Notes: generated from the sequence alone by a model not told the origin. Positions 1 to 11,174 are shown, numbered from the stretch's first letter. The stretch is 64,000 nucleotides of DNA from Septoria linicola (GCA_024114885.1 CP099424.1:372001-436000); one strand, 5' to 3'. Numbers and translations: made by a program.

Positions 1-1311
1 ACAGCGAGCCTTCTCTCTTTCATGAAGGCTGTCCAAAGCTACAGCAGAGTAGTCCGTGACGTGTACTCCCAGACCTTGCAGTTCGAACATGGCAAGCGAC
101 GAATCAGTCACCGCGTCTGGCGGTCCGTGATCGTGGAAGTGAGCCGCTTCTTGTAGCGCTATCTCGCAAGTTGCATTGCCGGTCATATCGATATTGTGTT
201 CCTGCCACTTCCAGGAACGGTCCCAGTCGTTTTCCGTGATGCTGTAAACACTGCGGACGCTCCTGCCAGCCGGGAAATAGTTGAACCCACCGCCGGTGCT
301 GGTATAAGCCTGCGAGAGCAAGCTGAAGAAGAGCTCTCCAATCGCCCCTTGCTCGGATCGGCTGCAGAGGAAAATCACATATTGAGCAATGGCAAACTCA
401 CCGGGAAACAGCAGACCTAGGACGGCCTCCATCAAATTCATGAGAAACGTCGACGAAGAATGCCTCTGATGCACCTTCAGTCGCGCATCGGTCTTATGCG
501 TGTAGCCAAGCTCAGTAAGTGGATGTTGCAACGGCTTGTCGCGGAGATGTTGCGGAATGGCCACAAGTCGCCTTCTCAGTCGATCGTCGAACTTTGCAAA
601 CTGCCGATTGCGGTTCTGACTTCGGGTTCCTCCGTTGCTCAGATACTTCCTCTTCCAATATTGTGTCCGTGGAGTTGCGTCCTTCGGGATAGGCCTGCGG
701 AAGCTGTCGATTTTGTGTGCCATATGATTTGATCTGCTGCCTATGTAGTCGTGTTTCATGACGTCCAGTGCGGCGAGAAGCTGATTGGGCGTTGGCGAAT
801 GGCCACGACTATCCACCAAGAGATTGATGTAATGGGCTGGCTGCGGCATCTTGTTATTCTGTGTCTGGACGCGCATGCTGGAAAGCACGCGAGCGATCTC
901 AGGCTTGGTCTTCGCATCGCGTGCCAGCGTGCCAGCGATGATGCTTCTCAAGACAGCAGGATGCGATGTCATGCCAGTCTCAGCGTCGCCGTCAAAGTCG
1001 GAATCCCATTCTTCCTCTTCGTCGGAAATGCTGGGCAGCTCTGGATCAACTTCTGCTTCAGCTGCTCGTTCCGGCGTCGGCGAGTTGACGCCCTCAGAGC
1101 TTTTCGCCAAATCAGGCGCTGTCGTATTAGTGGGGCTGTCCGGTCGGGGAGTGGTATCGGAGGCGAGCTGGTCGTCCAGAGCTCCATCGGCCTCATTCTC
1201 ATCGGGTACCAGATCGTCTTCGTCTGTCGGCGGATCCTCTGGCTGCGCCGCGGCGCTGTCTGATGGTACGGAGGGCCTTACGAATGGCGCCACCTGTCGC
1301 TTGCGTCTCAT
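1..1311 (-). CDS. Hypothetical protein, partial (3' end beyond left edge)
   Basis: A single frame stays open for 437 codons from an ATG at 1311 to the left edge without a stop, so the C-terminus is missing. The first ~110 residues are rich in Asp, Glu, Pro and Ser and look disordered, with an acidic run near residues 100-107. Basic patches follow (PKDATPRTQYWKRKYL near residue 215 and DDRLRRRL near 250), then a more hydrophobic, folded-looking part (LMEAVLGLLFPGEFAIAQYVIFL around residue 300-320 and a following aromatic-rich stretch). I recognise no family. The acidic-then-basic layout would suit a nuclear protein, but that is inference. It is divergent from the next gene. Two shorter open frames on the same strand start at 1393 and 1202, but they are out of frame and are probably shadows. 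Confidence 0.6.
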   Translation of the reverse strand, partial: MRRKRQVAPFVRPSVPSDSAAAQPEDPPTDEDDLVPDENEADGALDDQLASDTTPRPDSPTNTTAPDLAKSSEGVNSPTPERAAEAEVDPELPSISDEEEEWDSDFDGDAETGMTSHPAVLRSIIAGTLARDAKTKPEIARVLSSMRVQTQNNKMPQPAHYINLLVDSRGHSPTPNQLLAALDVMKHDYIGSRSNHMAHKIDSFRRPIPKDATPRTQYWKRKYLSNGGTRSQNRNRQFAKFDDRLRRRLVAIPQHLRDKPLQHPLTELGYTHKTDARLKVHQRHSSSTFLMNLMEAVLGLLFPGEFAIAQYVIFLCSRSEQGAIGELFFSLLSQAYTSTGGGFNYFPAGRSVRSVYSITENDWDRSWKWQEHNIDMTGNATCEIALQEAAHFHDHGPPDAVTDSSLAMFELQGLGVHVTDYSAVALDSLHEREKARC

Positions 1312-1763
1312 TATCGCTGGCCGCTGGGCATGTGTCTGCTGGATTGGACTCCTCGAAAGAGCGGCGTCGCTCTGCTGGGATCCGGCGAGGCATGTTGGGT
1401 CACTGTGTTCGTTGATATAAGTGAAGCTTAAATGCTTCTCTTTGTTCTGGACAATAAAGAAAAGTCTTGGCATTGCTGCAGACTCGCCTCGCTCCTTCCT
1501 TTAACTTCACAGTGTTGCAGACTAAGCAATCGATAGCTATGGTCAACTGCGACATCTATGACGTTGACTCATATAGTAGCGACTTCGGTACCACCGCACG
1601 TCACCTTCACTTCTGCCTGCTTGCATCACGCGCTAATCTCGCTTAGAAACCACAAAACTCGGTCCGGAAACCTCGTCAGTCGCACAAACTCAACAACATC
1701 AACACTAGCAGCACCAACAGCAGCCACTGAGCCAGCAAGAAAAGTGCCACGGCTGAGCTCGAA
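1312..1763. promoter_or_regulatory. Divergent intergenic promoter region
   Basis: This 452-nt gap separates two divergently oriented genes and must hold both promoters. No clear TATA element or known operator stands out. Confidence 0.35.
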
Positions 1764-2722
1764 ATGGTCAAGCAAGGCACCGATTCGCCAGGGGGCAAAT
1801 CCGGCAAGGGGAAGAAATCCAGAAAAGAGATCAAAGAAGAAGAGGAGCTGCAGGCGAAAAAGCAGGAACTCAATCAATTGGGGAGAACCATTCGAGGTCT
1901 GCACGTTGAGTTCCAACAGTACATCGAGGAGGCCTTGGAAGTACTCACCAATCATCGGTTGGTGACGCTTGGGGCCAAGAGACTCTGACTTGTCGGTGCG
2001 AATGCTAAATGGCTTCTAGCCACTCCAATTACCCGCGGCAAAGCATTTCTGAGGTTCCCAGCATCGTTTTCAGTCACGACATCAAAGCACTGACTGCCGA
2101 AGTCGATACAACGACAGCCAAGAAGGTCTTCGTGGCACTGTGCGACTCGCTCGTCTACGATTTAGCCATCATGGCCGACAAGGCCCGATTCAGCCTCGCG
2201 ACCACCGGAGAAGACTTGCACAACACTTCCGACTTGCTTCGCATGAAAGCAGAGTGGGGCGGTGACAAGTCCTCCATTGAGAGCTTTGTTAATGGGGACA
2301 CCATTCGCTACCACAATGAAGTCGTCGACCACCACACGACCCTCCAGGCGGCTGCGAAAAAAGCATTCGTGCTCACATTGGATGCGTTGCGATCGTTTGA
2401 AAGGAGACAGAGGAAGTTCATTCAAAGCATCGGATACCACAATGGCATTGCCGCAGTTTCAGGTGGTGACGGCAATGATCGGAACGATCAGGCTGCCATC
2501 ATCATACCAATGATTGAGGAGGTGCTCAACGACAATTCGAAGCTCATGCTATTGGAAGCACCGTACGAAGAGAAGTGGCAGGAAATTTGCAAGGCCATGA
2601 GCTCCGTTCTTATTCACGAAGCGGCAGATTTCGTTGCTACTGCGATTGCGGCGCTCGAGGTAGACACACGAGGCAAATTGGAGTACTTGGAATTCCCTCA
2701 GCTGCGAGTCAGGGCAGAATGA
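1764..2722 (+). CDS. Hypothetical protein, two exons, N-terminal basic/coiled segment
   Basis: Exon 1 runs from the ATG at 1764 and exon 2 ends at 2722. Joining 1957 to 2020 removes a 62-nt GT-AG intron (donor GTTGGT, acceptor TTCTAG) and keeps frame, giving about 298 residues. The first ~25 residues are Lys/Gly rich (GGKSGKGKKSRKEIKEEEEL). A Glu/Gln-rich segment after this is likely helical or coiled. The rest is a mixed helical domain with no motif I recognise. The donor is weak, so the alternative is two separate short frames, 1764-1988 and 2009-2722, the second with its own ATG. Divergent from the partial gene to its left. Confidence 0.5.
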
Positions 2723-3033
2723 GCATGGACATATGCCTGCGCCAGGTGGGTCGCACTGGGGTCGACCGGTTCTACGACAAGGCGTCGCTGCGCTTCTTAC
2801 ACGCCTTTGGCCATGCCTCGGAAGCGCTAGGTGACAAAGTTCCTGACCTGCTACACTCGTTCGGGACAGCGAAGATGGTACACGCTGGCACCCGCTTTAT
2901 AGTCCGCGTTTTGTACATGAGCAGTAAAAGGTAGGAAGCTGGAAAAGGGTAGATCCCGAAAGACGCTTCCCTCTTGTTTCATCTGCTGCCCATCATCTCT
3001 ATGTGCCGCTTCCACTGAATGCCTCCTCGCTAC
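2723..3033. other. Intergenic
   Basis: A plus-strand frame stays open to 2934 across the preceding stop, but it has no recognisable content. Nothing else seen. Confidence 0.3.
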
Positions 3034-3469
3034 CTAGCAATCTTCGCTAGTAATGTTCACGTCCGCCAACCCATCAACGAGGTCCAACACCGCGGGTCCT
3101 GTCACCAACTTATCCTTTAGAAACTCTACAAGCTCGAGATGCGATGGATCCTGCTTCACATAGTATGCACGATCTTCCTCTGATTCGAACACTGACACTG
3201 TAACGAAGTTGTAACCTGAGAAGTATAAGTACAGAGATGGAGACGCAGGCAACGAACGTCTTACGACTTACCCTGACTTCGCACTGGAGCGCTGGGTCGT
3301 GTAGTTCCACACTTCAAGCTGCGGATATATGGGTGCCATCACTTCTTGTGGCCCTCGACTTTATGCTGTGGAGAAACTTGATAACTTGTTGAGCATCCTG
3401 TGGGTTGGATAGTGCGTAGAGCACAACATGCTCGATATGTGGACCAGCAACAGATGCTGATGTCGCCAT
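3034..3469 (-). pseudogene. Dabb (stress-responsive alpha/beta barrel) domain gene, frame broken
   Basis: From an ATG at 3469 the frame reads the start of a Dabb domain (IEHVVLYALSNPQDA, then QQVIKFLHSIKSR). The last part, read in another frame from about 3215 to the stop at 3034, is the typical second half (YNFVTVSVFESEEDR, then HLELVEFLKDKL). A good intron (GTAAGT to CTCAG, about 3270 to 3215) lies between them. However, no combination of splice sites I tried joins the halves in frame. The middle segment reads plausibly only after a one-base shift near 3350. Dabb proteins are small dimeric barrels, some acting in fungal polyketide cyclisation or stress. This one looks frameshifted, unless the sequence carries an error or splicing is non-canonical. 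Confidence 0.45.
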
Positions 3470-4425
3470 TTTTACAGGTGGTTCGGATCGTGCTGGAAGT
3501 GAAACTGGCAAGGTCACTGCACTCTTCTCAATACAAAGCGTAGTCTCAAGGACCTACAGATAGCTGGAGCTTATGGTCTCGCTGCACTCCATCGCGCGGG
3601 GCAGATTAACAGTCACGTACTATTGCTTCGTCCGAGAGGCGGCCATATCAGTTCAGACATTTGAGGATTGAGGGAGTTCCCTTAGCAGGACTCCACATTG
3701 CGGGGACTCCGCCATACACCATTTCTTCCTACTGTTGGAATGGAGACCAGACTTTGCAGCTCTAGTAAGCCAGTGCTGCCTGCGCATCGGACCTGCTTCA
3801 CGATGACACCACATTCCGCAGGCTGTGCAATCTGTCCACGACAATGGAGAAGTGGTAGTTGTTCCTTCAGGTTTTCAAGTCGCGCAGCCATATGGCACGG
3901 CGATCGAGGTCCGATCTGGTGCTTGTGGTGCCTGGCATGGCATCAACGTCCTGGAGATCTTGTAGATGGTTGTGTATGCGGCTAGCATGCGCTCTAGCTC
4001 ATGAGTGAGAACGACCCGACATGGCCATCACTTCACATTGTGAGCTTCCTATCGAGCCGGAGACACGGTGAACAATTGATCGGGAATGAAGGTCTCCATG
4101 AATCAAACAGCTGCTGGAGTCTGGATTGGATGGAAACAGACATGGAGAGGAACAGTGAATTAACAAGCTGTTTGATGACGTCAGCTGGAGGGTGCCTGAG
4201 GAGTAGCTTCACACAACGTTTCGAAATCACATCATCAAGCAATTGAGTGTTAGCAACAGGCCAATCTGGTCCGCGTCATGCTTCATAGACTTCCGTAACC
4301 TGCAGATCGACGCTTAAGCGTATGCGCGCTCACGATGAGCTTCCACCTTCCTTTCAAGCTCGTCCTCGCTCGATTCTCAGTCAATCACCCTCTAACCAGA
4401 CCACACTGTAAGCAAATCACTCAGA
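3470..4425. other. Intergenic, no gene seen
   Basis: About 0.95 kb with only short overlapping frames on both strands and no recognisable motif. The last part should hold the promoter of the reductase at 4426. Confidence 0.4.
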
Positions 4426-5498
4426 ATGGCGAGCAAAATCCAAGACCAAGATCGAGCTTTGCCTAGAGGCTCTCTGGTTTTAGTCACTGGCGCCTCCGGC
4501 TACATTGGCTCTCACGTTGTCAATGAGGCACTCGCGGCCGGCTACAAAGTCCGCGGCACAGCCAGAAGTGATGAGAAGGCCGCCAATACCAAAAAGATCT
4601 TCAACAACAACCCCGACTACTCCACTGCTATAGTGGCCGACTTCCAGCACGATGCAGTGTTTGATGAGGCTATGAAGGGCGTGGACGCTGTTATTCATGT
4701 CGCCTCAGATACCACCTTCGGCTTTGATCCCAACGATGTTATCCCACCCACCAAAGCAGGTGTGCTTTCCATCTTGAAATCTGCCGCCAAGGAGCCTTCG
4801 GTCAAGCGATTTGTCTTGACTTCATCGTCTACCGCTGCTTTGCTGCCGAAGCTGAATAAGAAGTTCTCGGTCAGCAAAGATGACTGGAATCAGGAAGCAT
4901 TGGACTTGGCCTGGGCACCACCTCCATACACTAAGGAGCGCGCATTCCCTGTGTATGCAGCATCGAAGGTGGAGGGAGAGAAGGCACTGTGGCATTTCGT
5001 AAAGGAAAACAAGCCCCAATTTGTCGCAAACGCTGTGTTACCAAATTTTAACATGGGAACTGTTCTTCCATGCGGGTCTGGAGGCGCCACAGGTGGCTCT
5101 ATACCATCTCTTTACCGGGGCAAACAACCCATGGGCAGCCCTCGTAAGCTTACCGTTGATCGTAAAGATCGCACTTCAACTAACATTCCTTAGAATACAT
5201 GATTGATGTGGTCGATGATGCCCGCCTTCACGTCATTGCTGCAGCTATGGACACCAGTCTGTCTAACGAGCGTATCTTTGCCTTCAATGTCCCCTTCAAC
5301 TTTACTGGCTTGGTGGAAATCATCAAGAAGCACTATCCTGACGCAAAGGATGTGGCGAAGATCCCAGAAGGTGAAGGCCATGACTTGAGTCAGATTCCAA
5401 ACGAGCTCGGCGCAGAATTATTGAAGAAGTGGTACGGACAGGATGGCTACAAGCCTTTGGAGCAAAGCGTGCTTGAAAACCTTAAGGGTCAGATTTGA
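4426..5498 (+). CDS. NAD(P)-dependent extended SDR reductase (dihydroflavonol/aldehyde reductase type)
   Basis: Two exons, 4426-5143 and 5194-5498, are joined across a 50-nt intron (GTAAGC to CCTTAG, phase 1), giving 340 residues, the usual size. The N-terminal Rossmann fold shows the nucleotide loop VTGASGYIGSHV at about residues 20-31. The catalytic Tyr and Lys lie in YAASK near residue 177. The post-splice sequence QYMIDVVDDARLH matches the conserved substrate-domain strand of this family. Members reduce ketones or aldehydes using NADPH, often in secondary metabolism (Gre2, dihydroflavonol reductase, cinnamoyl-CoA reductase relatives). The gene is convergent with the methyltransferase 116 nt downstream and lies 6 kb from a terpene synthase, so a tailoring role is possible. 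The exact substrate cannot be told. No damage seen. Confidence 0.85.
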
Positions 5499-5614
5499 GC
5501 TTATCTGAGCAAGGATGCCATCTTTCCACCTTCCAGCCTTTCGACTTGCGGCATGTGAGGCAATGTTCTGAAGCCGTCTTGGTTCTGAATGGGAAAAGCC
5601 TGCCCTCCCAGACA

Positions 5615-6487
5615 TCACTGAGCCTCACCAATAGCAACGTGCATAGCTGCCCAGTCTCCATCGACCAGCTTTCCCAAAGTTGCTCGCATGTCATCCTTCA
5701 GCTTCGCCACCACATCTGGACTGTTCCGTCGCGAGCAGACCTTGTCAATCAATCCTTCCTGCGTCAACTTCGTCTTCTGCCAATACGCTTTATCTGACTC
5801 CCCAGGATTGCGAGGTCCACCAGGTCCAATACGGTATATCTGTTCCTGAATCCGCACAGCTCTCGACTCTGCCAGCCAAGCAACTAGATTCTTTCCGCAA
5901 GCCATATTCAACCCACCAGCAGCACAATCGTGTTCGAAGTGGGTATTCCAATCCCACGTAGCACTCATGTCAGCTCCTTCTGGAAAGTCAGTCCGATTTG
6001 GTCCCGCGTAAATGCCAAAACCAAAATCCTGCATCTCCAGCCAATCTCCAACACGTAGCAGCCTCATCAGTCTTTCAACATGGGCAGGCCAGTCCGTGAT
6101 AGCGAATATCAGGAAACGTGAGAACACGTAATCGAATGTTCCCCAGGCTAGCATCCCATCGCTCTGTCCGGCCAGATCCGCAACGTCTCCTTGGACGTAT
6201 GTCAAATTTGGCAGAACTCCATGCAAGTGAACTGGTACTAGAGATATATCAATTCCTACCACTGTAGCCTCTGGATGTTTTCTGGCAAGCTCTGCTGTCA
6301 GAATGCCTGTGCCACAGCCAACGTCAAGGATCTTCTTAGGCTGTGATAGAGGTGCATGGAAGGTCTTGCCCAGAATGCTAAGGAAAGCTCTGGACTGAGC
6401 ATCGAGTCGAGCATGCTCTGGTGCATCGTTCGGGAGTACATAAGGGCCGGATTCATCTTGGAAGGTCCTTTGCGCCGCCTCGTTCAC
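5615..6487 (-). CDS. SAM-dependent methyltransferase, LaeA-like class I; no ATG start
   Basis: An open frame of 290 residues carries the SAM-binding motif I (ILDVGCGTGILTAELA, near residues 52-67), motif II (VVGIDISLVP) and the post-I acid region (YVQGDVADL). This is typical of fungal class I methyltransferases of the LaeA/secondary-metabolite type. The family-like N-terminus (QRTFQDESGPYVLPND) begins right at the frame's start, but the first usable codon is GTG at 6487. An in-frame TGA lies 18 nt upstream of it and no ATG intervenes. Either a small upstream exon exists that I could not place, or the start codon has been lost. The first internal Met is near residue 110, after motif I. Convergent with the SDR gene. 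Target unknown, possibly a cluster metabolite. Confidence 0.65.
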   Translation of the reverse strand: MNEAAQRTFQDESGPYVLPNDAPEHARLDAQSRAFLSILGKTFHAPLSQPKKILDVGCGTGILTAELARKHPEATVVGIDISLVPVHLHGVLPNLTYVQGDVADLAGQSDGMLAWGTFDYVFSRFLIFAITDWPAHVERLMRLLRVGDWLEMQDFGFGIYAGPNRTDFPEGADMSATWDWNTHFEHDCAAGGLNMACGKNLVAWLAESRAVRIQEQIYRIGPGGPRNPGESDKAYWQKTKLTQEGLIDKVCSRRNSPDVVAKLKDDMRATLGKLVDGDWAAMHVAIGEAQ

Positions 6488-7345
6488 ACTCGTCTTGACG
6501 AGTCAGCTTCGTCCTAATGGCAGGGTATTCTAATGGCACGCTCCCGGAGTGAGCTGATGGGTGTTCTTGTATCCCATGCCATGACGGATGCTGTCAATTT
6601 CAAATAGTGGCGGACGCTAAGACTCCGCAATACGCACCACCTGGCTGGAGCCATGATCGGCATACAATTTCTCTCCATCTGGCGCATGCTCTGCGCTTGC
6701 TATACTGGGACTTAACTCGACTGACTTCCTGCGTAGCCCGAATCGGGCAATGATACACGTCATGCCTCAACACGGTGCTCTTCCAAAAGTCGTTCCCACT
6801 AGCAGACTTAGTTGAAGCTCGACGTCCACAATCTGACACCTTGGCTTGAAAATATGATTGACGGATAGGAGCTACATCTGGATCATAAGTGGCGCTTGCT
6901 AGATTGAGCCATCACACAACCATGAGAGCCCACCTGCAGCCAGCACCGATGTCATCGTACATGAAGGACTATGGAAATATTCTACGCTCTGCTACTTCGG
7001 AGCCTCCCTTGATGTGGCACTGGTATGTGATCGGCATCTGGCACTGCGATCCTCGTAAGTCGTGACTGGATGAAACAATGGCTAGTGCACTCAGGAGGTT
7101 CTCAACCTTCGTGCACATTAAGTGTGTTGTCTTAGCCATGTTCAGATACTCGATCAGCTCACATAATCGGTCCGGTCAACTCAACCACATGTTATTGCAC
7201 CGTAAGCACGGTTGTGGCTCCCACCATGCGTCCTGTGGCCCATGAACAGTTTGCCTAATGCTAGTCGCTGCCGCAACTAGATAAATGGCTGTAGGCCCAA
7301 CTCAAGGCCCAGTCGCTGCGCCCTAGTTGGACTTCTCCTACGACT
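6488..7345. other. Intergenic, no gene seen
   Basis: 0.86 kb between the divergent methyltransferase and P450 genes. Only short frames are present. It must contain both promoters, but no clear element is visible. Confidence 0.4.
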
Positions 7346-9083
7346 ATGGATCGAACGCAACCTGTACTCAATATGCTCGCCTTGTTTCTGGCCCCGATCG
7401 CACTATACATAATCGGCTACGGAATCCGCCGCCTTTACTTCCATCGAATCTCGCACATCCCTGGTCCCAGACTCGCCGCTTTAACATATCTCTACCAAGC
7501 CTACTATGACCTTTTCCCATACCAAGACAGATGGCTATTCCATCAAATCGAACTGCACGCACGTTATGGTCCAATTGTGCGTGTCGGTCCAGATGAGGTA
7601 CATATAAGCGACCCAGAATTCTACACAGAATTGTCAGGAGAAGATAAGACAAAGCGGAGAAACAAGACACGACCCTGGTACTGGTTCATTGACGCTGGAG
7701 ATGTTGTCGCCGCGAGTTCTTTCGCTACTTTGGACGCCGGCCACCATGGCATGCGAAGAAGAGCTTTACAAGGCTGTTTCAATGCAGCGATGGTGAGAGA
7801 CCTGGAGAGTAAAATCGTGGGGCATATTCAACAAAGAACGAGGTGCAGGCTTCTGAAGGACACGGAGGATCAGAAAACTACGAATCTGCTGCCTCTCATG
7901 AGTGCCTTGACATTGGGTTCGTGCCATTCTGTCAATGGATAGCATAAGTCCATCACGCTAACAACATCGATGGCGTAGACGTCATTACTGAGTATTCATT
8001 TGGAAAGGGTACCGACATCATCGACACGCCAGAGCTCGGGCAGACAGTCAGGAGTAACATTGAACGCGGCATCAGGATCCACCCGTTCGCAAGAGTGTTG
8101 CCAACCTTGACAATAGCGATGATGAAGCTCGTTGACCTTGCAGCACCACATAGCTCCATCGCGCGAAAGCTCAACAGCTTTGACACGATGGTACACGATT
8201 TGACGATTCCGGAATATGCCAAGGCCATGCACAAGTCTGAAAGAGCTCTGACAGCAGAAGACAAGAATGGAAAGGAGAGTGTGGCTAGCGCCCTGGCTCA
8301 AAGTGATCTGCTCCCACCGAGCGAGAAAACGCTGCAAAGAATCGTGGCAGAGGTGGGCGGTATCATCGGAGGTGGAGCAGAAACGACTGCAAGAACGGTG
8401 AGTGTCCCTGCGAACAGACTCGTTCCTGCTGTAACATCGTACTGAGAAATTCACTACAGCTCGCCATCGGCCTCTACTATATCCTCGCCGACTCAGACAT
8501 CCACTCTAACATTCTCGCCGAACTTCGCACACTCATGCCGAGGGCTGATTCCGCTCTGCCAACTGTTGCTGAATTGGAGCGCCTGCCATATCTTACCGCC
8601 TCCATTCATAAAGCTACTCGTCTTGCACATGGAGTGGCTGGTCGTCTAGTTCGCACGTCTCCTGAAGCTGATATACTCTATGAGCCTTCCGCATCCATGC
8701 GCACTGGAAGGAATACCGGAAAACCATGCATTATACCTAGAGGGACAACCTTTTCGATGTCGCATTACATACAGCATACCGATACCTACAAGTTTCCGGA
8801 GCCTCACTTGTTCAAACCAGAGCGCTATTTGGGTGAATCAGCTCAGGACACGCTGAAATATCTCGTCCCGTCTGGAAGAGGTCTTAGGGCCTGCTTAAGG
8901 CAAAATTTGGCCTGGAGCATGATGTACCTGTGCTTTGCAGCGCTCTTGGGTGGTACGAATATACGATTGGCTGGTACAACGGAAAGAGATGTGACAATCG
9001 TGCAGGAGATCTTCGTTGGACTGCTTCCAGGCGATAGCATGGGAATCAGGGTCGCAGCGCAACGCCTGGAGGATCATGTGTGA
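7346..9083 (+). CDS. Cytochrome P450 (trichodiene-oxygenase-like), full length but with altered catalytic motifs
   Basis: Three exons, 7346-7916, 7979-8397 and 8460-9083, joined over two 62-nt introns, give 537 residues, a normal P450 length. An N-terminal membrane anchor (residues ~9-28) is followed by HIPGPRLAALTYLYQAYYD, typical of the fungal trichodiene-oxygenase-like group. The I-helix is intact (GGGAETTART) and the PERF-like FKPERY is present. The K-helix ExxR reads K-A-T-R (in IHKATRLAHG) instead of E-A-L-R. The heme loop reads PSGRGLRACLRQNLAW: the Cys ligand remains, but the usual Phe and the Gly after Cys are gone. Loss of the ExxR Glu usually abolishes activity, so this is likely a dead or strongly diverged oxygenase. 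It lies 2 kb from the terpene synthase and was probably its tailoring enzyme. Confidence 0.8.
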
Positions 9084-9434
9084 TGCCCTCTCGCATGAGT
9101 CTTGCATTGGGACAGTCCAGAAATGGTCAAGCGAGAGAGTGTGGACTATCCATAACGGGCTTACTGCGCAGTCTCTATCAGGCAGTGATGCACGTCATAC
9201 TTAAACGTCACGCTCGATCGGCACGGTCAGGAAGCCTGGCTCAACATCTGTTGCCACCGACATTACGCGGCATAAGTGCAAGCTTAACCTCTGAGCCATC
9301 TACCAAAGGCTTCAGCTAGATCTAAGGCTAGGGACCCGAGGCTGACGATCGCTTAGACTATGGACAACACCGCAGCTTCTGCTTGTCCGCAAATAGCGAG
9401 CAATGGCGCGTCCACACGAGCTCCATTCCATTGG
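9084..9434. other. Short intergenic between convergent genes
   Basis: About 350 nt between the P450 stop and the stop of the SEC14-like gene. It presumably holds both 3' ends. Nothing else seen. Confidence 0.4.
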
Positions 9435-10639
9435 TCAAATTGCGACTGATGCGAAGCTGTTCTCACGCTGCACTCCCTGCACACTTCCCACAGCCACTGC
9501 GATCGTGCCAGCGTCCCATTTCAAGGGGCCTTCTGGCAACTCCTGGTCCTTCTCCGGCTCCCACTCCAGCGCGGTCTTGATTGTGCGATCGAGGTCGGGT
9601 CGCGTCCCAATTCCCAATTCGTGGAGACCGCCAAATGCGGTGGGGATGTTCTCCATTTCGATATACTCCTGAAGGCTTGGAAGGACCTCGTTTGGCGAGA
9701 GAATGACGAATTTTCGAATGGTCTCTGCGTCTGCCCAACGCTTGATTAGATTCCATATTGTTGGGAAAGCACCAGACGCCCCAGTGATCTATTGCATTGT
9801 CAGAATCCACAAATCGCCATGAGCATACATGTCACTCACGAAGACCTTATCCAATACTTCGGGGAAGCACGTCGATAGGATGTTGATGAAGTCTTGGACA
9901 TATCCTTTCAGGTTCCACATTTGTGACCACCCGAGACCGGATATGTCGACTAACAATACCATCTTTGAGACTGGAGTAGCCCTCGCTGCTCTGCAAGCTG
10001 TCAAGCTGCACAACGGCATGACGAACATTGTCAAGTTGTCAAAGACCAGAATTGATCGCAACACTTCCATTGACACTTTGCCAGCAGCTGGCCCTGTTTT
10101 CCTGTCTGCCTCTAGTCTCGTGGAGGACTCTCGATAGAGTTTCATCGTCTGAGCATCCAGGATCGCGGAGCTGAAAATACAGACAGGCTGACCTTTCTTA
10201 CACAGACGACCTGTCCATTGAGGATACTACGTGGTGGTCAGTGAAAACATCCAAACAAGGAATTGTCCACTAACCAAACCACAAGTCTCTTCGTAGGCAT
10301 CAACTCCGAAGCTGTTGTATGTCTTGTTGACGGCATTCACGACACGAATCTGACGTGCCTTCTGCAGTTGGGCGAGTGCTTGCGCGAGGTTATGCTGCCG
10401 CGCATAGAAGAATGATCGTAAAGGAAGTCAGAAGTCGCCCACACCTTCCCTCGAGACATTACTCACAATAAGACCTGGTCGTTGTTTTTGCCAAAAAGTG
10501 AGTCTGCCGTATCTGAGCTTTGGAGGCCTTCGACATCCGCGGCAGCATCCTTCCGGAACGTTGCGTAGTCGACTAGATGTTGACCTTTGAGATTCGTCCA
10601 CTTCAAGCCCTCTGGAATGTCTTCGGTGAGCTCCGCCAT
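9435..10639 (-). CDS. SEC14-like CRAL-TRIO lipid-transfer protein
   Basis: Reconstructed as four exons from the ATG at 10639: 10639 to about 10467, 10394-10275, 10226-9840 and 9788-9435, roughly 340 residues. The N-terminal CRAL-TRIO helical part includes RQIRVVNAVNKTYNSFG. Exon 3 starts YPQWTGRLCKKGQPVCIFSS and carries LLVDISGLGWSQMWNL. Exon 4 reads TGASGAFPTIWNLIKRWAD and then MENIPTAFGGLHEL, a classic SEC14 lipid-pocket and C-terminal pattern. Such proteins move phosphatidylinositol and related lipids between membranes. Introns 2 and 3 have good signals. The first junction (donor near 10475 or 10466, acceptor at 10395) is uncertain because the obvious GTGAGT donor does not keep frame. Its place beside the terpene synthase may be chance. 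Confidence 0.75.
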
Positions 10640-11174
10640 AGCGATGGTCTGGGTACAGATAAGAACTCCGTCGAAAAGTCGAATCTCCAGCTTGTCCCAA
10701 ACCTTAGAGAGCACAGTCCCAGACACAGGAGGTCTGTAGACTGACCGAAAGGTGACAAATTTGCGAGACAGCGCGCGACACAGTGTCACTTACTAAACGT
10801 AGTCGTGTCTCCATTGTCGTTCAAATAGAGCCAACGAATCCTACCAAAGGTGAACTCGTGGACCCGTCAAGCGGAGACCAGTCTGCCTCCGCGGCCACTA
10901 ATCCAGATGAAGACAACGCAGCACAACTCTCAACAAGTCAAGCTTGACTCTGTGGAACTGCATAAGCTCGGAAAGCGTCCCACTTTTGGCTATCGTGTAT
11001 CGCATGTCCCAACGACAAGCAGTGGGTCCTGCAGCAACAACAATGTAGAAGATGTCACACGAAGCCTCAGCGCGTCAACGCTGCACCTCAACGACTGAAG
11101 CCATTCAGCATAAAAGAACTCAGTGTTAGCCTGGCTATCAATGCTTTGGCAAGTGCACTTTCCATTCCTCCGTC
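10640..11174. promoter_or_regulatory. Divergent promoter of SEC14-like and terpene synthase genes
   Basis: 535 nt lie between two divergent starts, so co-regulation is possible. A TATA-like element is not obvious. Confidence 0.3.

Noticed and set aside
1199..1393. Minus-strand 64-codon frame starting with ATG at 1393
   Set aside because: Out of frame with the long open frame and ends at 1199; Arg-rich shadow.
2719..2934. Plus-strand frame overlapping the stop at 2722
   Set aside because: No homology-like pattern; most likely chance.
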